Source: CAWJJM01 sp963843275
Lineage (GTDB): Bacteria > Acidobacteriota > Thermoanaerobaculia > Multivoradales > JBCCEF01
Length of the DNA: 64,000 nt
Assembly (NCBI GenBank): GCA_963843275.1
Contig: CAWJJM010000012.1
Span: forward strand, 1,302,001 to 1,366,000
Direction: 5' to 3'
Made by a program: the position numbers and the translations under genes. Shown piece by piece: positions 1-8,693 of the stretch (the stretch's first letter is position 1; each line of letters opens with the position of its first letter). The notes under the pieces were generated by a model, which was not told where the DNA came from, ran no database searches, and saw nothing but the letters and a program-made list of their open reading frames with translations.

Positions 1-460
1 CCTCGTCGAGCTCGCTCTCCAGCACCCGCCCCGTGCGGTCGCCGGAGACGTAGCAGGTCGAGACGTAGACCAGGCGGTCGAGGTGGCTGGCCGCCTCGCA
101 GAAGTCGAGCACGTGGACGGTCCCGCCGACGTTGACCCGCTGCGCCACCTCCGCCGGTACCGCCAGGTCGTAGACCGCCGCCAGGTGCCACACCTCGTCG
201 ACGCGGCCGGCGAGATCGGCGTAGGCGGCGGCGTCCAGGCCGAGGTGCGGGTCGGTGATGTCCCCCACCACCGTCTCCCAGCGGCCGTCGAAGGCGGGGT
301 GCTCGTCCTCGATCGCCGACAGGTCCTCCTCGGCGTGGCCGCGGAGGTGGGACTGGACCAGGAAGACCCAGCGGGCGTCGGGGCGGTCGTGGTGGAGACG
401 CCGCACCAGGCGGCGTCCGAGGAAACCGGGGAAACCGGTGAAGAGGATCGTGGTCGGCAT
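1..460 (-). CDS. NAD-dependent epimerase / extended SDR, partial (3' end outside window)
   Basis: The visible N-terminal 153 residues form a Rossmann fold. GFPGFLGRRLVRRL near the start is the glycine-rich dinucleotide-binding loop (a GxxGFLG variant typical of extended SDRs and fatty-acyl reductase-like NAD_binding_4 proteins). VWHLAAVYDL follows in the middle, and the catalytic-serine region VYVSTCYVSG lies close to the window edge. The Tyr-x3-Lys pair would be beyond base 1. The ATG is preceded by a perfect AGGAGG at 465-470. The substrate cannot be told from this half; a nucleotide sugar, a sterol-like molecule or an acyl thioester are all possible. Confidence 0.85.
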   Translation of the reverse strand, partial: MPTTILFTGFPGFLGRRLVRRLHHDRPDARWVFLVQSHLRGHAEEDLSAIEDEHPAFDGRWETVVGDITDPHLGLDAAAYADLAGRVDEVWHLAAVYDLAVPAEVAQRVNVGGTVHVLDFCEAASHLDRLVYVSTCYVSGDRTGRVLESELDE

Positions 461-553
461 GGTCCCTCCTGAGGCGCCGGCGGGGCGGGGCGCCGCACCG
501 CGGCAAGCCCATTCTGCCGCGAAGCGCCGCGCCGGGCAAGCGGGCCCGGCCGC

Positions 554-559
554 TATACT
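554..559 (+). promoter_or_regulatory. -10 box TATACT of a probable leaderless transcript
   Basis: TATACT ends 8 bases before the GTG of the exonuclease gene at 568, and there is no Shine-Dalgarno sequence between them. With the usual 6-9 bases from -10 box to transcription start, the mRNA would begin at or next to the start codon. The same arrangement recurs at several other genes in this window. Confidence 0.5.
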
Positions 560-567
560 GCCCCGCC

Positions 568-1452
568 GTGGGCGCCCACACCCTCCACCTGGTCGACGCC
601 AGCCCGTACGTCTTCCGCGCCTACCACGCCCTGCCCGACTCCATCCGCACCCCGGCGGGCGAGCCGGCCCACGCCGTCTACGGCTTCGCCTCGTTCCTCG
701 TCAAGCTGCTCGCCGACGCCGCGCCCACCCATCTCGCGCTCGCCTTCGACGAGAGCTTGACGACGAGCTTCCGCAACGAGCTCCTACCCACCTACAAGAG
801 CGGCCGGGCGGAACCGCCCGCGGACCTCGTCGCCCAGCTCGCCCCGTGTCGCGAGGCCGCCGAGGCGCTGGGGCTGGCCTGCTTCTCCCACCCGACGCTC
901 GAGGCCGACGACATCCTCGGCACCCTCGCGGCGCAGGCGGTGGCGGCGGGACACCGCGGCGTCGTGGTGAGCAACGACAAGGACCTGGCGCAGCTCGTCG
1001 GCCCGCGGGTGGTGTGGTGGGACTTCGCCCGCGACGAGCGCCTGGGGCCGCCAGAGGTGCGCGAGCGCCTCGGCGTGGCGCCGGAGCAGATCCCGGACCT
1101 GCTGGCGCTGCAGGGCGACGCGGTCGACGACATCCCCGGCGTCCCCGGGGTCGGCAGGAAGACCGCCACCGCCCTGCTCGCCGCCTTCCGCGACCTCGAC
1201 GACGTCTACGCCCACCTCGACGAGGTCGCCGCCCTGCCGCTGCGCGGCGCCACCGGCCTGGCAGAGCGGCTGGCCGAGCACCGCGACCAGGCGCTGCTCA
1301 GCCGGCGGCTGGCGCGGGTGGTCCGCGACGGGCCCTTCCCCCTCGACCTCGGAGCGCTCGCCTGGCGCGGCGCGCGCCGCCGCCCGCTCGAGGAGCTCTT
1401 CGACCGCCTCGGCTTCGATCGCCTCCGCGAGCGCGTGCCACGCTGGGAGTGA
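568..1452 (+). CDS. 5'-3' exonuclease (PolA N-terminal / Xni-like flap nuclease)
   Basis: A 294-residue stand-alone FEN-family nuclease resembling the 5' nuclease domain of DNA polymerase I. The metal-binding acidic residues are visible: LVDASPYVFRAYHAL at the N-terminus, LAFDES around residue 55, LEADDILGTLA around 112, SNDKDLAQLV around 135 and LQGDAVDDIPGVPGVGRKTA around 185. The last stretch contains the helix-hairpin-helix that grips duplex DNA. No polymerase domain follows, so it should process flaps or primers in trans. The GTG start is chosen because it begins the conserved LHLVDAS strand and lies just after the TATACT box. It is convergent with the next gene. Confidence 0.9.
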   Translation: MGAHTLHLVDASPYVFRAYHALPDSIRTPAGEPAHAVYGFASFLVKLLADAAPTHLALAFDESLTTSFRNELLPTYKSGRAEPPADLVAQLAPCREAAEALGLACFSHPTLEADDILGTLAAQAVAAGHRGVVVSNDKDLAQLVGPRVVWWDFARDERLGPPEVRERLGVAPEQIPDLLALQGDAVDDIPGVPGVGRKTATALLAAFRDLDDVYAHLDEVAALPLRGATGLAERLAEHRDQALLSRRLARVVRDGPFPLDLGALAWRGARRRPLEELFDRLGFDRLRERVPRWE

Positions 1453-1474
1453 GCGGGGCCGGCCGGCGCCGCGG

Positions 1475-2710
1475 TCAGGACGCCGGCTCGGCGTCCTGGG
1501 CCTCCACCCGGTACGGCTCGCGCAGCAGGCGGCGGGCGGTGTGGTGGGCGGCGGCGACGTCCTCCATCGCCAGCACCTGCCGGTACCGCCGCACCGCCGT
1601 CTCGCGGTGGCCGAGCACGTCGTAGACCATCCCCTGGCGCAGCCGCCCGAGCACCTGCAGCGGGCGCTCGCCGGGGGCGGCGGCGCTGACCCGCTCCTGC
1701 CGCACCAGCAGCGCCAGGGCGGTGCGGTACCGGCCCTCGCGCATGTCGCAGACGGCCAGCGAGTAGAGGGCGCGCTCCGACTGCGCCACGGTGTAGCCGG
1801 GAGCCCCCTCCCGGGCGTGCGCCAGGATGTCGGTGAAGACGGCGCGGGCGCGCCGCGTGTCCCCCCACTTCAGGTACATCCGGCCCTCCAGCTCGTGGAA
1901 CAACGAGTTGTGGGGGTGGGCCCGGCGCAGCCACCCCACCCAGCGCCGGGTCTGGCCGTAGTCCTCCTCGACGAACATCTGGATCTGCAGCAGGAACCAG
2001 GCGGCCTCGGTGCGCACGAAGTGGCCGTCGCGGGTGATCGCCGCCAGCTCGTCGAGGCCGCGTCCGCGATCCGCCGGGGGGAGGAAGACGGCGAGCGGGC
2101 GGAGCAGCGGATAGCGCTCCGGCAGCACGTCGCCGAAGTAGTCGTACATGCCCATGCCGAAGGTCAGATCGACGTCGCCGGGGTCGGCGGCCGCCACCTG
2201 CCGCACCAGCCCGAGCGCCCGCTTGCAGTCCAGCGCCGCCGGCAGCAGGTCGCCGCGCAGCGAGCGCAGGCGCCCGCGGAAGGCGAGCGCGGCCCCCTTG
2301 AAGAAGCGGCCGTCGGGATCGGCGGCGTCGCGCGCCAGGCGGCGATCGCTCGCGGCGATGACCTCGTCCATCGCGGCGAGGAACGCCGCGTCGCGGGAGG
2401 GGTCGGCCGGGTCGAGCTGGATCCGCCACCAGGTCGCCAGCGCGGCCAGGAAGGGACCCACCGGATGGCCCGGATGGCGCGCCGCGATGACGGCGAACTC
2501 GTGGTCCGCGGCCGCGAAGTCCATGTCGTAGAGCCGGTCCAGGCCGCGGTCCGCGGCGTTCCGGAAGACCGGGTCGGAGAGCAGGGCGACCCGGCGCGAC
2601 GCCGGCGCGGCCGGGGCCGGCGCGACCCCCTGCAGGACGACGGCGGCCAGCGCGGCCAGGGCGGCGGCCACGCGGCGGCGCGGGACGGAGCGGTGGCGGA
2701 AGCTCGGCAT
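1475..2710 (-). CDS. Exported tetratricopeptide-repeat protein
   Basis: A 411-residue protein. An Arg-rich N-terminus and an Ala/Val hydrophobic stretch (residues 12-35) resemble a Sec signal peptide with an APA cleavage region. The rest is mostly helical with TPR-like pairs: DRGLDRLYDMDFAAADHEFA near the start, a middle part with FGMGMYDYFGDVLP, and clear TPR helices near the end (SLAVCDMREGRYRTALALL, GMVYDVLGHRETAVRRYRQV). Secreted TPR scaffolds of this kind are common in Acidobacteriota and usually mediate protein contacts in the periplasm. No enzymatic motif is visible. The N-terminus uses an ATG. Confidence 0.75.
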   Translation of the reverse strand: MPSFRHRSVPRRRVAAALAALAAVVLQGVAPAPAAPASRRVALLSDPVFRNAADRGLDRLYDMDFAAADHEFAVIAARHPGHPVGPFLAALATWWRIQLDPADPSRDAAFLAAMDEVIAASDRRLARDAADPDGRFFKGAALAFRGRLRSLRGDLLPAALDCKRALGLVRQVAAADPGDVDLTFGMGMYDYFGDVLPERYPLLRPLAVFLPPADRGRGLDELAAITRDGHFVRTEAAWFLLQIQMFVEEDYGQTRRWVGWLRRAHPHNSLFHELEGRMYLKWGDTRRARAVFTDILAHAREGAPGYTVAQSERALYSLAVCDMREGRYRTALALLVRQERVSAAAPGERPLQVLGRLRQGMVYDVLGHRETAVRRYRQVLAMEDVAAAHHTARRLLREPYRVEAQDAEPAS

Positions 2711-2776
2711 GTTCGACCGGGAGAACCGTCCGTCGCCGCCCGCGCATTCCGCCGCCGGCGCCGGCTCCCGGCCGCC

Positions 2777-3550
2777 TCAGGCGACGCCGTGGCGGCGCAG
2801 GAAGCCGGCCGCGAGCTCCCACAGCCGGGCCTTGTGGGGCAGCAGCCGGTGGTCTCCGTCACCGAACAGGACCAGCTCCACCGGCGCCGCCCGGCAGGCG
2901 GCGGCGAAGTCCGCCACGTCGCGCCACGGCACGGACCGGTCGCGCATCCCCTGCAGGATCAGCGTGGGCGTGCGGTGCAGCGCCGCCAGCTCCTCGACGC
3001 GGTGGCGGTCGAGGTCCTCCATCAGCGCCCACGGCAGGTCGGCCGTCGCCAGCTCCGCGGCCAGGCGCAGCCGGCCGCTGCGGCGCCAGCGCTCGAGGCC
3101 CTCGGGGCCGCAGCTCTCCGCCAGGGTGCGGCGCAGGGTCAGGGCCGGCGCGATCGCGACGCCGGCGCGCAGTCGCCCGACGGCCCCGCGGCGCCGCGCC
3201 GCCAGCCACAGGGCGGTGGCCGCACCCATCGAGGACCCGAAGAAGGCCAGCGGACCGGCGCAGTGCCCGGCGACCCAGCCCAGCACCGCGGCGGCGTCCT
3301 CGAGGTTGCGGCTCAGCGTGAGCGTGCCCATGCCGCCGGCCGAGCCACCGTGGCCGCGGAAGTCGAACGAACAGAAGCCGAGGCCGGCGCCGCGGGCGCG
3401 CGCGGCGAAGAACTCCGCCTTCTCCCCCGCCTGCGAGGAGCCGAAGCCGTGCATGTAGAGCAGACCGCCCCGCCCCGGCGCCGGCGGCTCCCAGCGCAGG
3501 GCCAGGTCCTCGCCCGCGGCGCCGACGGCGAGCCGCACCTCCTCAGTCAT
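2777..3550 (-). CDS. Alpha/beta-hydrolase fold esterase or peptidase
   Basis: A 257-residue serine hydrolase without a signal peptide. LLYMHGFGSSQAGEK (about residue 30) is the oxyanion HG motif, FDFRGHGGSAG follows, and FGSSMGAATALWLA carries the nucleophilic Ser in GxSxG. The acid is probably Asp in LQGMRDRSVPW and the base His in FGDGDHRLL. This layout resembles the YqiA/palmitoyl-esterase type of small hydrolases. Its ATG overlaps the stop of the upstream RNase D gene by 8 bases, so the two are translationally coupled. The substrate is unknown. Confidence 0.85.
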   Translation of the reverse strand: MTEEVRLAVGAAGEDLALRWEPPAPGRGGLLYMHGFGSSQAGEKAEFFAARARGAGLGFCSFDFRGHGGSAGGMGTLTLSRNLEDAAAVLGWVAGHCAGPLAFFGSSMGAATALWLAARRRGAVGRLRAGVAIAPALTLRRTLAESCGPEGLERWRRSGRLRLAAELATADLPWALMEDLDRHRVEELAALHRTPTLILQGMRDRSVPWRDVADFAAACRAAPVELVLFGDGDHRLLPHKARLWELAAGFLRRHGVA

Positions 3551-4718
3551 CGCCGCGGGCGGCGAGCCACTCGAGCGCCGCCTGCCCGGCGAGCTCCCGG
3601 CGCCACCCCGACAGCAGGGGCAGGTCGGGCTCGCCCTCGCCCTCGCCCGCGCCCCGCTCCAGCCACCAGTTCGCCAGGGCGTCGGCGTCGGCCCGCGACG
3701 CCACCAGGCGGGGCGCCACGTCGGCGGCCCGGCAGCGCTCGCGGACCAGCTCGGCCAGGGCGCTCCCCCACCGTTTGCCGCGTCCCGCGGAGCGGCGGAC
3801 CCCCGCCTCCCCCACCGGCGTGCGCCGCCCCTCCGCCACCGCCGCCAGCAGCTCGCGGCCGTGCCGGCGCAGGGTGTCGGCCGGCACCCCGGGTACCCGG
3901 CGGAGCGCCGCGGCATCCTCGGGCAGCCGCCGCGCCACCTCGAGCAGCACCGCGTCCTTCAGCAGCCAGCGCGGCGGGCGGTTCGCCGCCAGGGCGGCGC
4001 GCTCCCGCCAGGCGGCGAGCGCCCGGGCGGCCCCGCGCCCCTCGGGGGCCAGGCGGTCCCAGCCGCGCAGCCGTCGATACATCTCCTCGGGCGGCGTGCG
4101 GCGCGCGGCGGTGCGCGCCACGCGGGCCGACTCCTCGGTCGCCCAGGCGAGCCGCCCCCGGCGCTCCAGGCGACCGGAGAGCTCGCGCCAGAGGTGCGGC
4201 AGGTAGCGGACGTCGTCGAGCGCGTAGCGGAACTGGTCGGCGGACAGCGGCCGCCGGCACCAGTCGGTGAACTGGGGCCCCTTGTCGAGCTCCACGCCGG
4301 TCAGCTCGGCCACCAGCCCCGCGTAGCCCACCTGGTCGCCGAGGCCGAGGAAGGCGGCGGCGACCTGGGTGTCGAACACCCGCCGCGCCTCGATCCCGAA
4401 GTGCGCGGCGAGCACCGAGAGGTCGCCCTGCGCGGAGTGCAGGACCACCGTCACCTCCGGATCCGACACCAGCGCCACCACCGGCTCCGCGTCGGCCGCC
4501 AGCGGGTCGAGGGCGGCCAGCCGCGGCCGTTCCGCGTCCCCCCAGGCGACCTGCAGCAGGCACAGCGCCGGAACGTAGCGGGACTCCGACACGAACTCGA
4601 GGTCGAGGGCGAAGGCGCCGGCCGCGGCCATCTCGCCGGCGATCGCGCGCAGCTCGGCGCTGTCGCGCACCGGACGGTCGGAGCGAGGGGGGGCGCCGGA
4701 GGTGGGAACGGAAGCCAC
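3543..4718 (-). CDS. rnd: Ribonuclease D (3'-5' exoribonuclease)
   Basis: A 391-residue DEDDy exonuclease. FALDLEFVSESRY holds the first Asp-Glu pair, LHSAQGDLSVLAAHF the second Asp, and YALDDVRYLPHLW the final Asp with the catalytic Tyr. An HRDC-like helical domain follows (WLLKDAVLLEVARRLP, about residues 235-300), then a second HRDC-like segment near the C-terminus. This matches bacterial RNase D, which trims 3' ends of tRNA and other structured RNAs. The start is a GTG at 4718, reading VASVPTSG; open frame continues upstream but is low-complexity and unlike the family. Confidence 0.88.
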   Translation of the reverse strand: MASVPTSGAPPRSDRPVRDSAELRAIAGEMAAAGAFALDLEFVSESRYVPALCLLQVAWGDAERPRLAALDPLAADAEPVVALVSDPEVTVVLHSAQGDLSVLAAHFGIEARRVFDTQVAAAFLGLGDQVGYAGLVAELTGVELDKGPQFTDWCRRPLSADQFRYALDDVRYLPHLWRELSGRLERRGRLAWATEESARVARTAARRTPPEEMYRRLRGWDRLAPEGRGAARALAAWRERAALAANRPPRWLLKDAVLLEVARRLPEDAAALRRVPGVPADTLRRHGRELLAAVAEGRRTPVGEAGVRRSAGRGKRWGSALAELVRERCRAADVAPRLVASRADADALANWWLERGAGEGEGEPDLPLLSGWRRELAGQAALEWLAARGDD

Positions 4719-4826
4719 GGTTGCGGAGTGGGTGGATCGGCGCGGCGGCGACCGCCGCCCACGGAGCATACCCGACCGCCGGCCAGCGCCGGGCGATCCC
4801 GGACGGCCGCTTCCGTCTCCCGGGAC

Positions 4827-5390
4827 ATGCGACCCACCGCCGACCCCCGCCGCCGCCGTTCCCGGCGCGGGCGCCGCGCCGGCCGCCGCGTCGCCGCCGC
4901 GGCCCTGGCGGCCGCCGCCCTCGCCCCCGGGCCCAGCCGTGCAGCGGCGGGCGCGGAGGTGGCCCCGGCACCGCCCGCGGTCCCGTTCGCCGTCCCCGCG
5001 GCGCCACCCTCCCGGCGGCGGGAGGCGGTGCGGGCCTGGCACCGCCGCTGGAGGCCCCGCGCCGCGCCGGTCAAGCGTGCCCTGACCGAGCTGCTGGCGG
5101 CGCGCCGCGAGCTGCGCCCGGGGGACTACGAGCGGCGGGTGCGCGGGGCCAGCCGGCGCCTGGCCGCCGCCCTGCGCCGTTTGCGCGCCGACATCGCGCG
5201 CCTCGGACTGCTGCCGCTGCCCGACCGCGCCGCCGACTTTCACCTGCGGCGGGCCCTGGCCTCCCTGGCGCGGGCCGCCGAGGCCGGCGCGGCCGACGAC
5301 TTCTTGGGGCTCGAGGTGGCGCTGGCGCGGGCGGCGCGCTCGCTGGGCGAGGCGTCGCGCTGCCTGGAGCGCTACGGGGTGACCCTCTAG
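4827..5390 (+). CDS. Hypothetical exported helical protein
   Basis: A 187-residue protein with no family I can name. A very basic N-terminus is followed by an Ala-rich hydrophobic stretch ending in SRAAAGAEVAPAP, consistent with a signal peptide. A Pro/Ala linker leads to an all-helical body rich in Arg, Ala and Leu (ELLAARRELRPGDYERRVRG, SLARAAEAGAADDFLGLEV), possibly a coiled coil. It is divergent from RNase D and convergent with the RNase H gene, so it stands alone. The GC3 pattern supports coding. Confidence 0.6.
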   Translation: MRPTADPRRRRSRRGRRAGRRVAAAALAAAALAPGPSRAAAGAEVAPAPPAVPFAVPAAPPSRRREAVRAWHRRWRPRAAPVKRALTELLAARRELRPGDYERRVRGASRRLAAALRRLRADIARLGLLPLPDRAADFHLRRALASLARAAEAGAADDFLGLEVALARAARSLGEASRCLERYGVTL

Positions 5391-5406
5391 CCCGGGGAGG
5401 TGGGGC

Positions 5407-6291
5407 TCAGCGGGCGGCGGCCCGCGCTTCGCGGGCGGCGGTCTCGAGCGCGGCGAGCTCGGCCTCGGCGTCGGGCTCGCCGGCCGGCGGCCAGGTGACG
5501 GCGCGCCGCCCGAGCTCGCGGTCGAGCTGCTCCCAGGCGTCGCGGTGGGCCACCGGGCGGCCTTCCCGGGTCTTCCAGCCGCGCCGGCGCCAGGCGGCGA
5601 GCCAGCGGGTGGCGCCGTGGCGCAGGTAGTCGGAACCGGTGTACACGGCCACCCGCGATCCCGCCGGGAGGGTGGCGAGGGCGGCGGCGGCGGCGAGGAG
5701 GTCGAGCCGGTTGGCGGTGGCGCCCGCCTCGCTGCCGCGGAGCTCCTCGTCGCCGTCGCCGTGGCGCACCCGGGCGGCCCAGCCGCCGGCGCCTCCGGCG
5801 CAGGACACCCGCAGGTAGATGCGGGCGTCGACCGGCGCCGCGGCCGCGGAGGGCACCGGACCCGAGCGGGCGGCGATCTCCTCCCGGGCGAGGGCGTCGG
5901 CGCGCTCGTTCCAACGATCCCCGGCGTGGCCCCGCACCCAGGCCCAGTCGATCGACCGCTCGCCGGCCAGCGCCGCCAGGCGGCGCCACAGGTCGTCGTT
6001 CTCGACCTTGCCGCCGTCGGCCCGTCGCCAGCCGCGGGCGCGCCAGCCCGACAGCCAGCGGGTGATCCCCAGGCGGAGGTACTGCGAGTCGGTCACCAGG
6101 CGCAGTTCCGCGCCCGCCGGCAGGGCCTCCAGGGCCCGGATCGCGGCGGTCAGCTCCATGCGGTTGTTGGTCGTGTGGTCCGCGCCGCCCGAGAGCTCGC
6201 GGGGGGCGGCGTCCGGCGCCAGCACCACCGCCGCCCAGCCGCCCGGCCCCGGGTTGGGCCGGGCCCCGCCGTCGGTGTAGACGGTCAGCAC
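5407..6291 (-). CDS. Tandem RNase HI: active N-terminal domain plus degenerate second copy
   Basis: A 294-residue protein with two RNase H folds. The first (1-140) has all catalytic positions: VYTDGGARPNPGPGGWA (Asp), NNRMELTAAIRAL (Glu), LVTDSQYLRLGITRWL (Asp) and WVRGHAGDRWNERADALARE (His, Asp). The second (about 155-265) repeats the same pattern without them: IYLRVSCAGGAGGWAARV lacks the first Asp, NRLDLLAAAAAL has Asp for Glu, VAVYTGSDYLRHGATRWL has Gly for the Asp, and the GHxG...AD segment is missing. The first domain should cut RNA in RNA:DNA hybrids; the second may bind substrate. It starts at a GTG. Confidence 0.85.
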   Translation of the reverse strand: MLTVYTDGGARPNPGPGGWAAVVLAPDAAPRELSGGADHTTNNRMELTAAIRALEALPAGAELRLVTDSQYLRLGITRWLSGWRARGWRRADGGKVENDDLWRRLAALAGERSIDWAWVRGHAGDRWNERADALAREEIAARSGPVPSAAAAPVDARIYLRVSCAGGAGGWAARVRHGDGDEELRGSEAGATANRLDLLAAAAALATLPAGSRVAVYTGSDYLRHGATRWLAAWRRRGWKTREGRPVAHRDAWEQLDRELGRRAVTWPPAGEPDAEAELAALETAAREARAAAR

Positions 6292-6337
6292 CCGGCAGCC
6301 GTCCGGCGCGGCGGGCGGGGGCGGGCGCCCACGGGGG

Positions 6338-8260
6338 TCACTCCTGCTCCAGGTAGGTGTACCCCGACAGGCCCTGCTCGTACATGCGCAACATGTGCTT
6401 GGACTCCTCGAGCGTCATCCGCTTCGCCTTCACCGCCGCCTCGGTGGCGCGCCGGACCCGCGCGATCAGGTCCTTGCGGCTGTACCGCACGTAGCGCAGC
6501 ACGTCGGTGACCGTGTCGCCCTCGATGACGTTCTCGATCTCGTAGCCCTCCTCGGGGTCGATCGACACCTGCACCATGTTGGTGTCGCCGAAGAGGTTGT
6601 GGAGGTCGCCGAGGATCTCCTGGTAGGCGCCGACCAGGAAGACGCCGAGGTAGTAGGGCTCGCCGGTGAAGGGGTGGAGCTCGAGGACCGACTTCTCGGC
6701 ACCGGGCTCGATGAAGCGGTCGATGCGGCCGTCGGAGTCGCAGGTGATGTCGGCGAGGACGGCGCGGCGCGACGGCTCCTCGTCGAGCCGGTGGATCGGC
6801 AGGACCGGGAAGAGCTGGTCGATGGCCCAGGAGTCCGGCACCGACTGGAACACCGAGAAGTTGCAGAAGTAGGTGTCCGCCAGGTCGTGCTCGAGGGTGA
6901 GCAGCTCCTCGGGGATCTGCGGCAGCTCGCGGGCGAGCCGCCAGATCCGCGCGCAGGTGGCCCAGAAGACGTTCTCGGCCAGGCCCCGGTGGGTCAGCGA
7001 CAGGTGCCCGAGGTGGAACAGGTTGAAGCAGTCGTCGCGGTAGGAGATCGCGTCGTGGTAGGCCTCCAGCAGGTTGTCCGGCCGCACCTCCTGGTAGCTG
7101 TCGAAGAGGCTGCGCAGCGGCTGCTCCGCACCGTCCGGCGGCTGGTCGGGGATCGCGCCGACGGTGAACTCCGCCGCGTCGAGCACGTCGATGATCAGGG
7201 CGGCGTGGTGGGCCACCGCCGCCCGCCCCGACTCCGAGACGATCGTCGGGTGCGGCACGCCCGCCGGGTCGCAGGCCTCCTTGATGCCGTAGACGATGTC
7301 GTTGGCGTACTCCTGGAGCGTGTAGTTCAGCGACGACGGGTAGTCCGACTGCGAGCCGTCGTAGTCGACGCCCAGGCCGCCGCCGACGTCGAGGTAGCCG
7401 AGCGGGACCCCCATCTGGACCAGATTGACGTAGACGCGCACCGCCTCGCGCAGGGCGTCCTTGATCGACCGGATCGACGGGATCTGGCTGCCGAGGTGGA
7501 AATGGAGCAGCTCGAAGCACTCGAGCCGTCCGACCTCGCGCAGGTAGGCGACCGCGTCGATCAGGTCGCGCGCCGCGAGACCGAACTTGGAGCGGTCGCC
7601 GCCGGACTCCTGCCAGTGCCCCGATCCCGGCGTCGACAGGCGCGCCCGGGCGCCGATCCGCGGCCGCACGCCGGTCGACTCGGCGAGGCGGTGGATGAGC
7701 CGCAGCTCGGAGGGCTTCTCCGCCACCAGGATGACCTTGCGGCCCAGCTTCGAGGCCAGCAGCGCCGTCTCGACGTACTCCTCGTCCTTGTAGCCGTTGC
7801 AGACGATCAGCGCGTCCTCGTCCTCGAGCAGGGCCATCACCGCCAGCAGCTCCGGCTTCGAGCCGGCCTCCAGCCCGTAGTGGTAGGGCCGGCCGTACTC
7901 CACCAGCCGCTCCACCAGGTAGCGGTCCTGGTTGACCTTGATCGGGTAGACGCCCCGGTAGGCGCCGCGGTAGCCGAACTCGGCGATGGCGTGGCCGAAG
8001 GCCTCGTTGATCTCGGTGACCCGCGCCTGGACGATCTCGGAGAAGCGGATGAGCAGAGGCAGGCCGATGCCGCGCTCGCGGAGCTCGTCGACGAGCTCCT
8101 TCATGTCGAGCGACTCGGTGCCCGGGCCTTTCGGGTGGGCGACCAGGTGGCCACGGTCGTTGACCGAGAAGTAGCCCTTCCCCCAGCCGCGGATGTTGTA
8201 GGTCTCGAGGGCGCGGTCCACCCAGCGGACGGCTTCCTCCTCCGAGGTGGCGATGCTCAT
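6338..8260 (-). CDS. speA: Biosynthetic arginine decarboxylase
   Basis: A 640-residue fold-III PLP enzyme, the usual length for SpeA, which converts arginine to agmatine, the first step from arginine to putrescine. GVYPIKVNQDRYLVE (about residue 105) carries the PLP lysine; FELLHFHLGSQI and YLDVGGGLGVDYDGS form the phosphate-binding part; ITCDSDGRIDRF is the conserved Cys-Asp-Ser-Asp region near the active site. No other polyamine gene is close by. It starts at an ATG behind a purine-rich AGAGGGGAG site. Confidence 0.95.
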   Translation of the reverse strand: MSIATSEEEAVRWVDRALETYNIRGWGKGYFSVNDRGHLVAHPKGPGTESLDMKELVDELRERGIGLPLLIRFSEIVQARVTEINEAFGHAIAEFGYRGAYRGVYPIKVNQDRYLVERLVEYGRPYHYGLEAGSKPELLAVMALLEDEDALIVCNGYKDEEYVETALLASKLGRKVILVAEKPSELRLIHRLAESTGVRPRIGARARLSTPGSGHWQESGGDRSKFGLAARDLIDAVAYLREVGRLECFELLHFHLGSQIPSIRSIKDALREAVRVYVNLVQMGVPLGYLDVGGGLGVDYDGSQSDYPSSLNYTLQEYANDIVYGIKEACDPAGVPHPTIVSESGRAAVAHHAALIIDVLDAAEFTVGAIPDQPPDGAEQPLRSLFDSYQEVRPDNLLEAYHDAISYRDDCFNLFHLGHLSLTHRGLAENVFWATCARIWRLARELPQIPEELLTLEHDLADTYFCNFSVFQSVPDSWAIDQLFPVLPIHRLDEEPSRRAVLADITCDSDGRIDRFIEPGAEKSVLELHPFTGEPYYLGVFLVGAYQEILGDLHNLFGDTNMVQVSIDPEEGYEIENVIEGDTVTDVLRYVRYSRKDLIARVRRATEAAVKAKRMTLEESKHMLRMYEQGLSGYTYLEQE

Positions 8261-8275
8261 CGGCCGCTCCCCTCT

Positions 8276-8292
8276 CCCGGCGGCCCGCCGGG
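8276..8292 (-). promoter_or_regulatory. GC-rich palindrome in the speA leader
   Basis: CCCGGCGG-C-CCGCCGGG is a perfect inverted repeat whose near edge is 16 bases before the speA start codon, immediately upstream of its ribosome-binding site. As RNA it can form a 6-bp stem with a 5-base loop next to the Shine-Dalgarno sequence. It could be a protein-binding site or a structural element; no known polyamine riboswitch is recognised. Confidence 0.4.
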
Positions 8293-8693
8293 TGCTTGTA
8301 ACTCGTTCAAAATCTGCTACTTGGGGGCCACCTCCGGCGCCCGTGCGGGGCGAACTCTACCATCATCGGGCGGCTCGTCCCAGACCGCCGGAGCCTCCGG
8401 CCACGCTAAGATACGCCGCCCGTCGCCCTCGGCCCGCAACCCGGAGACTTCACCTCCTCGAGCGTCCCGTTCGAGGACATGTGGCCCGAGGTGATGAAGC
8501 GTGCCGCCTCGAGGCCGAGCTGGGGCGGCCGGTGGAGGCGATCCATCTGTCCGCTCCCGCGGTCGGAACCCGGTTCCTCGCCCGCCTGCGGGAGCTCGAG
8601 GGTGGCTCGCTGCGCCCGGACCTGGCCGTCTACGGCCTCCGCGACGAGGTCCGCGACCCGCTGCGCCCTCGGCACGAAACCTGGCTCGCCGGC
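8293..8693 (+). other. Gap between speA and epmA containing a coding-like remnant
   Basis: This 400-base gap contains no intact gene. From about 8436 the + strand has strongly GC3-biased, protein-like sequence. It reads SSVPFEDMWPEVMKR in one frame and, after a one-base shift near 8505, RLEAELGRPVEAIHLSAP and LRPDLAVYGLRDEVRDPL in another. No stop codon occurs before the frame runs antisense through epmA, so it looks like a truncated gene or the scar of a rearrangement. I do not recognise the family. A TAAGAT box lies at about 8406. Confidence 0.4.
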
